Assembly (NCBI GenBank): GCA_029245025.1
Contig: JAQWQC010000031.1
Span: 124,001 to 188,000 of the forward strand
Length of the DNA: 64,000 nucleotides
From: Rhodospirillaceae bacterium
GTDB lineage: Bacteria; Pseudomonadota; Alphaproteobacteria; Rhodospirillales; Rhodospirillaceae
Reading direction: 5' to 3'
A program made the position numbers and the translations under genes. Positions 34,552-42,576 of this stretch are shown piece after piece. Below the pieces are notes generated by a model, which saw nothing but the letters and a program-made list of their open reading frames with translations, did not search any database and was not told the origin of the DNA. How positions within the stretch are numbered: position 1 is the first letter of the stretch; each line of letters begins with the position of its first letter.

Positions 34552-35202
34552 ATGATTAAGATATACGGCAGCCTCGTCTCTCGGGCGACGCGCAACCTTT
34601 GGGCCCTCGAAGAGCTAGATTTGGATTATGAGCATGTGTCTCTCGACTGGGCGAAGCAGAAGAACCGCTCTCCTGAGTATTTAAAAATCAATCCAGCCGG
34701 CAAAGTGCCGACACTCACGGATGGCAATGCCACGTTATCTGAATCTCTGGGGATTAATCTCTACCTGGCTCAGAAGTATGGGCAGGGTGGCCTTTGGCCC
34801 GATGATGATGCCGGGCGGGCGCGCTGTGTGCAGTGGTCATTCTGGGCCGGCGCGGAGTTGGAGCCGCTTGCCTATGGCCGTATCCGCGAATTTTTGTTTA
34901 AGAAGGAAGCGGGGCGAGACCAGGCACTCATTACCGATATGGCAGAGCGCACCGGACCGTTGCTCAACCTCATGACGTTGTCGTTGGCGGAGCATACCTA
35001 TTTGGCTGGGGAGACTTTCACCCTGGCTGATCTCAATGTCGCCTGTGTAGTGGAGTACTTGGAACGCTCTAACTTCGATTTCTCAAACTGGCCAAAAGTA
35101 GAGTCTTGGTACACAAACACCTATGGCCGAGCGGCCAACCAGAAGATTCAAGATCAACGTGCCCCAATCGCGGCAGAAATGATGAAAAGGTTACAGGGAT
35201 GA
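34552..35202 (+). CDS. Glutathione S-transferase family protein, copy 2 of 3
   Basis: A 216-residue protein of the same family: IKIYGSLVSRATRNLWALEE, NPAGKVPTLTDGN, LSESLGINLYLAQ, and the helical-domain motif FTLADLNVACVVEYL. It is more diverged than copies 1 and 3 in residues 25-40 (VSLDWAKQKNRSP). It starts 25 bases after copy 1 and its stop overlaps the start of copy 3 as ATGA, so the set is translated together. Confidence 0.9.
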   Translation: MIKIYGSLVSRATRNLWALEELDLDYEHVSLDWAKQKNRSPEYLKINPAGKVPTLTDGNATLSESLGINLYLAQKYGQGGLWPDDDAGRARCVQWSFWAGAELEPLAYGRIREFLFKKEAGRDQALITDMAERTGPLLNLMTLSLAEHTYLAGETFTLADLNVACVVEYLERSNFDFSNWPKVESWYTNTYGRAANQKIQDQRAPIAAEMMKRLQG

Positions 35203-35786
35203 TTACGCTTTACGGAAATGACCGCTCTCGGGCGACCCGCAACGTCTGGATGTTGAAGGAACTCGGTGTCGAATACGAACGCAATATGGTTGACCACACA
35301 AAGGGAGAGGCCAAAGCGGCAGACTTTCTTGCGATAAACCCAGGTGGAAAAGTGCCAGCCTTAACCGATGGTGACGTGGTGATGTTTGAGTCCCTAGCCA
35401 TCAATCTCTATCTCGCTATGACCTATGGCAAAGGCAGTATGTGGCCAGATGACGCGGCTGGCCAAGCGGCTTGTGTGCAGTGGACCATGTTCTCTGCAAC
35501 GGAAGTGGAGCCACACACTGTTGGCGCATTGATTGAATTGATTTTTAAGCCCGAAGCGGTGCGGGATAAGGCTGCGGCGCAAGCCTGTCTCGACAAACTA
35601 CCACCTGTGCTCAACGTGCTTGAGACGACGCTCAATGATCGTAACTATCTCGGTGGCGAGTCATTCACAGCGGCGGATTTGAATGTCGCCTGCGTGGTGA
35701 ATTCACTAAATATGATTGGGTTCGACTTTACGCCTTATCCCAAGATGACGGCCTGGGTGCAAAGGTGTGTCGCGCGGCAGGGCTAG
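35199..35786 (+). CDS. Glutathione S-transferase family protein, copy 3 of 3, shortened C-terminus
   Basis: A 195-residue member starting at ATG 35199 inside the stop of copy 2 (ATGA). The N-terminal domain is complete (ITLYGNDRSRATRNVWMLKE, NPGGKVPALTDGD, FESLAINLYLA) and the helical domain reaches FTAADLNVACVVNSLNM. The protein ends VQRCVARQG at TAG, about 14 residues before the end of copy 1 (ERCMARPAFQAMT and on), so the last helix is missing. A recent nonsense or frameshift change is possible. Function may be retained. Confidence 0.85.
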   Translation: MITLYGNDRSRATRNVWMLKELGVEYERNMVDHTKGEAKAADFLAINPGGKVPALTDGDVVMFESLAINLYLAMTYGKGSMWPDDAAGQAACVQWTMFSATEVEPHTVGALIELIFKPEAVRDKAAAQACLDKLPPVLNVLETTLNDRNYLGGESFTAADLNVACVVNSLNMIGFDFTPYPKMTAWVQRCVARQG

Positions 35787-35801
35787 GATGTCGGTTACGC
35801 T

Positions 35802-36140
35802 TTAGTCTCGGTAGAACGGGCGGCCGAGCGCGACCCACCTCTTAACGGGTAGGGCAGCGACCGAGCTCAATAGGTCCATAGATTTTCTGGTGATTTGGCC
35901 TTGAACTCTGTTGGTCTTTGATTGCTCTACAGGCTTTGCTGGCGTGAACCGAATCTTAAAGGCGTTGCAGTCGACGGCATCGTCAAACATGAGTACGTAG
36001 CTCTTTTTTGACATGTCTTCGGAGATGCTCTCAAGCTTAAAGGACCAGTTGCCCTTTATGTTTTGCTTGAGCCAATTCTCAATGCTTGTAATACGGCCCG
36101 CTGTTATGAATCGGGCGGTATATTTTGCTGCTGTCGCCAT
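35802..36140 (-). CDS. Uncharacterised small protein
   Basis: A 112-residue protein I do not recognise. It starts at ATG 36140 with a good ribosome binding site (AAAGGTGAACC before ATG). The middle (WSFKLESISEDMSKKSYVLM, then FDDAVDCNAFKIRF) reads like a small alpha/beta domain; the last 30 residues are basic. No signal peptide or membrane segment. It converges with the third GST gene. Confidence 0.6.
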   Translation of the reverse strand: MATAAKYTARFITAGRITSIENWLKQNIKGNWSFKLESISEDMSKKSYVLMFDDAVDCNAFKIRFTPAKPVEQSKTNRVQGQITRKSMDLLSSVAALPVKRWVALGRPFYRD

Positions 36141-36301
36141 GGTTCACCTTTTCGGTAATCACGCTAAAACGCGATGTCCGGAACACACCAATTTCAGGAT
36201 CTAGGCTAAGGCGCAAATGGTTAACAAATTGCTTTTGAAGCCAAAGTAAAAGCGGCTTTTTCGAGGGATCTAGGAGTTAGGCGAGTGCTAGGGAGGCGGT
36301 T

Positions 36302-37252
36302 TTATTCAACCCCGTAATAGAGGCTCACGACATGCTTCGCCTCGGCAAAGAACAGCCAGCGTTCGATTGCAACTCCTGCCAAGGTGAGCACGGCGCCTGG
36401 AATGACAGCCCAAATCAGATAGGGCAGCGGTAGGAGTGAAGGCAGTAGGCAAAATACGATTGCTGGAGCGACCAGTAGCAGATTCCGCGTGATGCGACGC
36501 AGTTTCTCGGCGTGCTTGCGGGCGACACCATAGCCCATCTCTTTCAGCACATAGTTGGCTTCTGTGTGGGGCCATTCAATAGAGCGTACCGTGTTACCAG
36601 GAGAGGCGATCGCCGCACCCGCGTTTTGTGCGTGGTCGTCCCAGGCAGCTTGCAGCCTCGCCCAATAGGCGTTCTTGGCGATTGCTGCGGCGAGGACGAA
36701 GACGATAGTAACAGCCTGAAAACGCACCGGGTGTAGGCCAAATCCCGAAGCGATTGCGATTATTACAGCCAATCCCGTAAGTGGGCCGAGTGTTAAGTAC
36801 CCGGTCACCGTCCAGTCCGTCGCCCAGGCAGGTACAGGCTTGAGGGAGCGGTATATCATGCCGGTTGTAAACAACGTGCCGAAGGCAGTGAGAACAGTCG
36901 CAAAGCCTGCCCATACCCAAGGTCCGTCGACGCTTCCAAGAAAGACCCATGCGTAGGTGTAGGCAAGGGCAGGAGGGTAAGACAGAATCGCCATAACTCC
37001 CTCGCGCGAAAGCCAAGATGATTTCCATTGGCTCAGGGCCCGCCACGCCCGCTCCGGATGTCCAAGATGAAACGTTGAGGACAGCAGGCCCACGGTGACC
37101 AGGCCGAGCGCAGGAAGCATCAGGGCGCCGCCGAGCCATCGGTCCTCGTCCGGCAATATCCCATAGGCAACCAGAAGGGGGGCAAGGGCGAGAATGCCAT
37201 AGCCGACGCCGGACGCGGTTGTGAATAGAATGACTGAGGCGGCTGGATACAT
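36302..37252 (-). CDS. DmsC/SoeC-type membrane anchor subunit of a molybdenum oxidoreductase
   Basis: A 316-residue inner-membrane protein with about eight transmembrane helices (VILFTTASGVGYGILALAPL first). FHLGHPERAWRALSQWKSSW near residue 70 is the conserved loop of the DmsC family. It should pass electrons between the iron-sulfur subunit and the quinone pool. ATG 37252 follows GAGG at a suitable distance and lies ten bases after the stop of the iron-sulfur subunit gene. Last gene of the three-gene operon. Confidence 0.88.
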   Translation of the reverse strand: MYPAASVILFTTASGVGYGILALAPLLVAYGILPDEDRWLGGALMLPALGLVTVGLLSSTFHLGHPERAWRALSQWKSSWLSREGVMAILSYPPALAYTYAWVFLGSVDGPWVWAGFATVLTAFGTLFTTGMIYRSLKPVPAWATDWTVTGYLTLGPLTGLAVIIAIASGFGLHPVRFQAVTIVFVLAAAIAKNAYWARLQAAWDDHAQNAGAAIASPGNTVRSIEWPHTEANYVLKEMGYGVARKHAEKLRRITRNLLLVAPAIVFCLLPSLLPLPYLIWAVIPGAVLTLAGVAIERWLFFAEAKHVVSLYYGVE

Positions 37253-37262
37253 CGGTTCGCCT

Positions 37263-38018
37263 CTAGTCCATGCGCTCAAGCATGCGATCCACCCAGCCCA
37301 ACAACCCTGAGGCACCGGATGTGTCGTCCAGGGGCGCCAGCGCCGGGCTTTGGTTTACTGAGCTCGCCACGTTGGTCTTTTCTCGCTGCGGCAGATATTT
37401 GTTGGTCGGCTTGTAGCCCATCTCTGGCATAAGGTCGCGTCCACCCCTTTTGCGAACCAGCCGGGAGACATCGGATTGCGGATCATTGAGATCTCCATAG
37501 TGGCGGGCGCCGGTGGGGCAAGTTAATACGCATGCGGGGACACGATCTTCCTGATCCAAGTTTTCGTTGTATATGCGGTCTACGCACAGGGTGCATTTTT
37601 TCATGACACCCTCGAATACATCGTATTCGCGAGCACCATAGGGGCAGGCCCAGGAACACAACTTACAACCGATGCACTTGTCTTCATCAACAAGCACGAT
37701 GCCGTCGGATGTGCGTTTGTAGGACGCTCCAGTAGGGCAAACGGCGACGCAGGCGGCATCTTCGCAATGCAGACAAGAGCGTGGGAAGTGCAGGCTCCGG
37801 CTGCTGCCTTCCGGCGTGGTCACTTCGTAGCTGTGCACCCGGTTAAACCATACGCCGTCGGCTTCTGCGCCGTAGGGATTGGTGTCGGTGAGGGGCGCCA
37901 TGTGGCCGCCGGTATTCCATTCCTTGCAGTTGGTCACACATGCCTGACAGCCGACGCAGGTGTCGAGATCAATAACCAGACCGAGTTTCCGTGTTGTCTT
38001 ATCAGGGAGGCACGTCAT
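37263..38018 (-). CDS. SoeB/DmsB-type four-cluster iron-sulfur subunit
   Basis: A 251-residue protein with four cysteine groups of ferredoxin type: CVGCQACVTNCKEW, CLHCEDAACVAVCPTGA, CIGCKLCSWACPYGA and CTLCVDRI with a later CVLTCPTGA. These bind four [4Fe-4S] clusters and carry electrons between the molybdenum subunit and the membrane anchor. There is no signal peptide, so it should be cytoplasmic. Its start overlaps the stop of the catalytic subunit gene by four bases (ATGA). Confidence 0.92.
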   Translation of the reverse strand: MTCLPDKTTRKLGLVIDLDTCVGCQACVTNCKEWNTGGHMAPLTDTNPYGAEADGVWFNRVHSYEVTTPEGSSRSLHFPRSCLHCEDAACVAVCPTGASYKRTSDGIVLVDEDKCIGCKLCSWACPYGAREYDVFEGVMKKCTLCVDRIYNENLDQEDRVPACVLTCPTGARHYGDLNDPQSDVSRLVRKRGGRDLMPEMGYKPTNKYLPQREKTNVASSVNQSPALAPLDDTSGASGLLGWVDRMLERMD

Positions 38019-40882
38019 TCCGCCAGCTCCCGGGTTTTGAAGCTGCGCCCATAATCGAGTTTCCCAGGACGCGGTGCATCACCGGTTGGGTCTCGCACTT
38101 CGTTGAACATAGGTTCCGTTAGGCCCTGCTCATCAGGTTCTGCTTTGGTGATGCGTACTCGGAGGTCAAACCAGGCGGCTTGCCCGGTGATCGGGTCAGA
38201 GTTTGACAGTGCGCCATCATCCAACTTCTCTGGGATGATGTGATTGAGCAGGAATGCCTGATTTGACTCAGGGGCACCTTTATCTAATCCCCAGCTGCCA
38301 CGACGTTTGCCGATCGCGTTCCAGGTCCACACGGTATTTTTGTTGACGCCGTCGACCAACTTGACTTGACCCTTTACCCGACCATGTCGCGATTCAACCC
38401 ACACCCAATCGTCATCGGCGACCCCAAACATCGCCGCAGTTTCATGATGAACAAACAGGCGATTCTGGGATGTGATCTGGCGCAGCCACGCGTTTTGTGA
38501 CCCCCAAGAGTGGTAGTGGTGCATTGGCCGCTGCGTTAGTGCGTGCAGCGGATAGGCCTCAGGGTCCGTTGCCTCATCTTCGAGGGTTGGATACCAACTG
38601 GGGAGCGGGTCGCAGGCTTGCTCAACTCGATCGCGCAAGTGGTCCGGTGGTTGATTGACCCCATGGCCGCGTGCGCCGTTACGAAATTTCTGTACTGGTT
38701 CGGAGTACAGTTGCATCACGATGTGGTCAGCTGATCCGAGAAAGCCCATGCCGACCGCCCAATCCAAATAGGCTTGATTGGCCATCTTGTAGTAACGGGC
38801 CTCTTTTGGAATTTCACCGTGATAGAAGCAACCGTTCTCAATATAGCGTTCAAGCTGATCTGGGTTGATCGAGCCATTGCCCTGGCTCTGCCCGTCTTCT
38901 CCCCGCCAACCGGCGAGCGGCCCAACTCCCGGCGCTCGTTCGTGATTAACAATGTAGTCAGCATACCCGCCAGGAAACTTTGGGCTGTTATCCTCATTTA
39001 CAAAACCGGACAAACCTAATCGCGCACCGAGATCAAGAAGCACTGTTTGGAAGGGCCGCACGTCGCGGTCGGGTTCGACGATGGGTTGGCGAATAGCGTC
39101 GCCAGCGCCTTCTGCATCACTGATGGGCCGGTCGAGAAGAGAGATGCAGTCCCAGCGTTCGAGATAGGTCGTATCTGGGAGAATAAGGTCCGCATAGGGG
39201 ATTGTTTCAGACACATAGGCGTCGCTGTAGATGATGTGTGGAATGCGGTAGTCGCCAGTATCCGGATCTGTCGCCGTCAATGCATCTAGGGTGCCTTGGA
39301 TATCCATGGACGAATTCCACGCCATATTCGCCATGTATAGAAACAGTGTGTCGATGGGGTAGGGATCACCCGCCGCGGCATTCGCGATGACCCGGTGCAT
39401 CGCGCCATGGGCTGACATTGGATTTTCCCACGTAAATGCTTTGTCGATGCGGATGGGTGTGCCGTCATCTTCAAGCAATAGGTCTTCAGGTCCGTTGGGG
39501 AAGCCAAGGGGCATGCCCGACAGGGGTGTATCTGGTGCATACCCTTTGCCGGCTGGCGTCGGTCCTGGTGGGACTGGCTTCGGAAACGGCGGCTTGTAGC
39601 GAAAACTCCCTGGGGTGTCGACAGCACCTATCAACATTTGCAGAAGGTGCAGCGCACGACAGGTTTGGAACCCATTGCTATGCGCCGATATGCCGCGCAT
39701 CGCATGCATTGCCACGGGGCGCCCGGTCATAGTTTCATGGCGCGTGCCCTTGCTATCGGTCCAAGAGATCGGAAGGCTAAGAGGATTGTTGAATGCGGCA
39801 TCCGCAATCTCTGCGGCCAAGCGTTTAATTGTTTCTGCGGATAGGCCACAACGCTCTGCCGCGGCATCAGGAGCATAGGCCTCATCGGTGTATCGGTCAG
39901 CGATCAATTGAAAAACAGGAACAGCGGATACGCCGTCAACTTGATGCGTGCCCGAGAGCGATGCGTGGACGCCTGCATCGGTATGAGGAGCTGCGTGACC
40001 GCGGTTGCGATCCCAAACCAGGGGTGTGCCTTCGGAGCCACGAATGAACAGACCGTCTTGTTCGTCTCCGGCTGTTTGTCGAACCAACCAACCCGCATTG
40101 GTGTAATTCAATAGGTACTCGAGATCGATCTTTCCGGCGCGCAGCAACTCATGGACCAGCGCAAGAACAAGTAACCCATCCGTACCTGGCCGAATGCCAA
40201 TCCAATCATCGGCGATCGCCGCATACCCGGTCCTCGCTGGGTTAATGGCAATGACTTTAGCGCCGCGTTCTTTAAGTTTGCCTAGACCGATTTTGATGGG
40301 GTTTGAGTCGTGGTCTTCGGCGACACCAAACATGAGGAAAAGGCGGGCATGGTCCCAATCCGGTTCTCCAAACTCCCAAAAGGACCCCCCTATAGAGTAC
40401 AAGCCTCCGGCGGCCATGTTCACAGAACAGAATCCGCCGTGGGCGGCAAAATTGGGGGTTCCGAATTGTTTGGCCCACCACCCGGTAAGCGATTGGCTTT
40501 GATCGCGGCCCGTAAAGAACGCTAGTTTCTTAGGGTCTGTTCTTCGAATGTCGCCGAGCCACGTTGTCGCTGTAGTGAGGGCTTCTTCCCACTCGATTTC
40601 TTCAAACTCACCGCTGCCGCGTGGTCCGACGCGCTTCAGGGGCTTACGCAGTCTGGCCGGGGACAAGTGGTTCATGATACCAGCAGCGCCCTTGCCGCAG
40701 AGCACACCTTTGTTGACAGGGTGATCGCGGTTGCCCTGTATGTAGCGAATTTGTCCGTCTTTCAGGAAGACGCGTATCCCGCAGCGGCAGGCGCACATAT
40801 AGCAGGTTGTGGTTTTGACCTCATCTGCCACCGGTGGAGACGTATCGACGCCATCGTTCTCTTTCGGGGCACCAAAATGCAT
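38015..40882 (-). CDS. soeA: Molybdopterin oxidoreductase catalytic subunit, probable SoeA sulfite dehydrogenase
   Basis: A 955-residue bis-MGD molybdoenzyme of the DMSO reductase superfamily. The N-terminal [4Fe-4S] motif uses Cys27, Cys30, Cys34 and Cys62 (CYMCACRCG and LCGKG). GKGAAGIMNHLSPARLRKPL, TGRDQSQSLTGWWAKQFG and the C-terminal VWTWNAIGKRRGSWGLDKG fit the SoeA group. There is no Tat signal, so the enzyme is cytoplasmic, unlike periplasmic DMSO reductase. SoeABC in purple sulfur bacteria and Roseobacters oxidises sulfite to sulfate in the cytoplasm and feeds the quinone pool. Support here: same three-subunit set with overlaps, and a rhodanese upstream. GGAG precedes ATG 40882. A formate or polysulfide role is less likely. 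Confidence 0.75.
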   Translation of the reverse strand: MHFGAPKENDGVDTSPPVADEVKTTTCYMCACRCGIRVFLKDGQIRYIQGNRDHPVNKGVLCGKGAAGIMNHLSPARLRKPLKRVGPRGSGEFEEIEWEEALTTATTWLGDIRRTDPKKLAFFTGRDQSQSLTGWWAKQFGTPNFAAHGGFCSVNMAAGGLYSIGGSFWEFGEPDWDHARLFLMFGVAEDHDSNPIKIGLGKLKERGAKVIAINPARTGYAAIADDWIGIRPGTDGLLVLALVHELLRAGKIDLEYLLNYTNAGWLVRQTAGDEQDGLFIRGSEGTPLVWDRNRGHAAPHTDAGVHASLSGTHQVDGVSAVPVFQLIADRYTDEAYAPDAAAERCGLSAETIKRLAAEIADAAFNNPLSLPISWTDSKGTRHETMTGRPVAMHAMRGISAHSNGFQTCRALHLLQMLIGAVDTPGSFRYKPPFPKPVPPGPTPAGKGYAPDTPLSGMPLGFPNGPEDLLLEDDGTPIRIDKAFTWENPMSAHGAMHRVIANAAAGDPYPIDTLFLYMANMAWNSSMDIQGTLDALTATDPDTGDYRIPHIIYSDAYVSETIPYADLILPDTTYLERWDCISLLDRPISDAEGAGDAIRQPIVEPDRDVRPFQTVLLDLGARLGLSGFVNEDNSPKFPGGYADYIVNHERAPGVGPLAGWRGEDGQSQGNGSINPDQLERYIENGCFYHGEIPKEARYYKMANQAYLDWAVGMGFLGSADHIVMQLYSEPVQKFRNGARGHGVNQPPDHLRDRVEQACDPLPSWYPTLEDEATDPEAYPLHALTQRPMHHYHSWGSQNAWLRQITSQNRLFVHHETAAMFGVADDDWVWVESRHGRVKGQVKLVDGVNKNTVWTWNAIGKRRGSWGLDKGAPESNQAFLLNHIIPEKLDDGALSNSDPITGQAAWFDLRVRITKAEPDEQGLTEPMFNEVRDPTGDAPRPGKLDYGRSFKTRELAE

Positions 40883-40961
40883 AAATATTCTCCGTTGCCG
40901 CGTAGCCCTAAAACAGCAGACTAGCTTTTATGCGTTAGGTGGAATTTAGCCGTTCAGCGGC

Positions 40962-41477
40962 TCAGGTCAAACGATCTATCTCTTGGGCACTTAATGATCC
41001 AGGAACGATGGTAACTGGAATGCCAATTTGACCGGCGTGTTTGCCTATTACTGCCTCCACTAGGGGCCCAGGTTTTTCGCCCGGTGCAGAGCCGAGGAGT
41101 AAAATGGAGATCTCGGGATGCTCTTTGACCAAGGCAAACAGCTCATCTTGAACATTGCCGTTGCGGACATACTGATCAGGCGTGCTGCCTGAGTCTTTTG
41201 TGATCTGGGCCGCGTGGCGGCTTAGCGCGTTCTCAGCTGTTTCCTGTGCTTCTTCTTCTATCAAGTTGCCGACAAACTGCCAGTGTTGGAAATCCTTGCT
41301 AGATTCCATGTCGATGACATATAGCAGTGCAATTTTACCCCCAGTGTGTCGGGCGCGATTGCAGGCGTAACGCAGAACAGCCGCTGACTCTTCGGAGTCA
41401 TCAACAACAACCAAAAATACGCGGCCGCTCTCGCGCCCTACGATAATGTTGTCTTCGGTTGGTGCCGCCTTGGCCAT
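40962..41477 (-). CDS. Single-domain universal stress protein
   Basis: A 171-residue cytoplasmic Usp protein: VFLVVVDDSEESAAVLRYAC at strand 1, IALLYVIDMESSK, and the nucleotide-loop-like ILLLGSAPGEKPGPLVEAVI. It lies between the rhodanese gene and the soeABC operon on the same strand, 18 bases after the rhodanese stop, so it is probably co-transcribed with the rhodanese. Confidence 0.88.
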   Translation of the reverse strand: MAKAAPTEDNIIVGRESGRVFLVVVDDSEESAAVLRYACNRARHTGGKIALLYVIDMESSKDFQHWQFVGNLIEEEAQETAENALSRHAAQITKDSGSTPDQYVRNGNVQDELFALVKEHPEISILLLGSAPGEKPGPLVEAVIGKHAGQIGIPVTIVPGSLSAQEIDRLT

Positions 41478-41495
41478 ATTATTCAGCCAGTCCTA

Positions 41496-41831
41496 TCAGG
41501 TTTCTTTGTCGTATCCAGCGGCACTCCAGGCAAGGAACCCGCCCTCCATCCGCTTAATTTGTCCCGTATAGCCGGCCTCTACCATTTTCTCAGAAGCCAA
41601 GCCGCAGCGACGCCCAGATCGGCAATGGAATACGAGATGCTTGTCTCCTGGTTCGGGAACTGCTGCAGGATTAAACGTGGATAGGGGCAAGAGTATTGCA
41701 CCCGGTATATGAGCCTCATCCCACTCGTTTTGTTCTCGGACATCCACGACCACTACGCTGTTTTCCGCGCGCCATGTCTTAATTTGTTCAAGTGAGACGT
41801 AGTAAATTTGATCCGGGGGCAGGTTTGTCAT
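41496..41831 (-). CDS. Single-domain rhodanese (sulfurtransferase)
   Basis: A 111-residue protein. The active-site loop is HCRSGRRC with Cys70 as the persulfide-carrying cysteine, and VVVVDVREQNEWDEAHIPGA is the family core. It transfers sulfane sulfur between thiols and acceptors such as cyanide or thioredoxin. It sits upstream of the Usp and soe genes on the same strand, which fits a role in producing or handling sulfite or persulfide in the cytoplasm. Confidence 0.9.
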   Translation of the reverse strand: MTNLPPDQIYYVSLEQIKTWRAENSVVVVDVREQNEWDEAHIPGAILLPLSTFNPAAVPEPGDKHLVFHCRSGRRCGLASEKMVEAGYTGQIKRMEGGFLAWSAAGYDKET

Positions 41832-41867
41832 CTATTGTTTCGCTTTCAAATTGTGGGCGCGTCAGGA

Positions 41868-42296
41868 TCAGTCGGGAATGGCGGCGATTAACTCATTTTC
41901 CACCAACAACTGGCCTCTGGTTAACTTGTTAACACCGAGTAGTGTCCCAGTTGGCGGTCTATCAGGATTGAAGAGTTTTGCCTCGCGAGTACCACCGATA
42001 AGTTCACCAATCCGATCTTCCGTTACTCCAACGACAAAATACTTCACAAGGGTGACATCGTTTCCAGCAGCTCCAGCTTCATCTGGCCCAATTCTAATAT
42101 TGTCGAGAGCTTAACGGGCTTGGGTGCTGAGGGAGGCATCCCCAACCATTTCACTATTGGTATCTTAGCCGACTTGCCCTGTGACAAAAACCAATTTGCC
42201 CGGTTCCGCGACGATGACCCGGGAGTATGCGGCGGCGAGGCTGTCTGACAAAGTTGATGGGTCGATGTAAGTTAGATGATCCAAATTTTTCGTCCT
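41868..42296 (-). pseudogene. ridA-like pseudogene with two in-frame TAA codons
   Basis: Read on the minus strand the frame gives a RidA-family protein: DHLTYIDPSTL, SRVIVAEPGKLVFVTGQVG, then TAA at 42165-42167, DTNSEMVGDASLSTQAR, then TAA at 42111-42113, ALDNIRIGPDEAGA, VTLVKYFVVGVTEDR, LFNPDRPPTGTLLGVNKL, LLVENELIAAIPD and TGA at 41868-41870. The frame is otherwise unbroken and conservation runs through the whole length, so the gene died recently. The start is unclear (perhaps TTG 42284); an in-frame TAG at 42297-42299 bounds it. No plus-strand gene fits better. Confidence 0.8.
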
Positions 42297-42504
42297 CTAG
42301 TTTTTGTCTAAGCAAACCGTATCCCTTTAACCACGAGGCGAAAAGGCTTCCGGAACAGTGCATCCCACAGGACAATGCCTAAAAAATAAGCGAATCTGCG
42401 AAGCTAGCCCCTGCCCCTGGTTAATAATTAGTCATTTTCTATCGAAGCCTAAAAAGCCCCTCCTTAACGTACTGATTCCATTGGAATTTCTGAGAGGCTG
42501 AAAA

Positions 42505-42520
42505 CGGCACGGTTCTTGAA
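42505..42520 (+). promoter_or_regulatory. Candidate sigma-54 promoter of the ammonium transporter gene
   Basis: CGGCACGGTTCTTGAA resembles the sigma-54 consensus TGGCACG-N4-TTGCA: the GGCACG of the -24 box and TTG of the -12 box match at the right spacing, but the -12 GC is GA. It lies 57 bases before the ATG. Nitrogen control by NtrC is usual for amt genes, so the site is plausible; no enhancer was identified. Confidence 0.45.
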
Positions 42521-42576
42521 AGGTAGAGTGCTAAACGTCCGGTTAAGCAGCCGGTTGACAACAAGAGGCAAGAAAA

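Noticed and set aside
36302-40882. DMSO reductase DmsABC
   Set aside because: The catalytic subunit has no twin-arginine signal and its N-terminal cysteine motif and flanks look like SoeA; the rhodanese neighbour favours sulfur oxidation.
41851-42114. Plus-strand open frame of 87 residues
   Set aside because: It is antisense to the ridA-like pseudogene, which shows clear family similarity on the minus strand; the plus-strand translation has no recognisable features.
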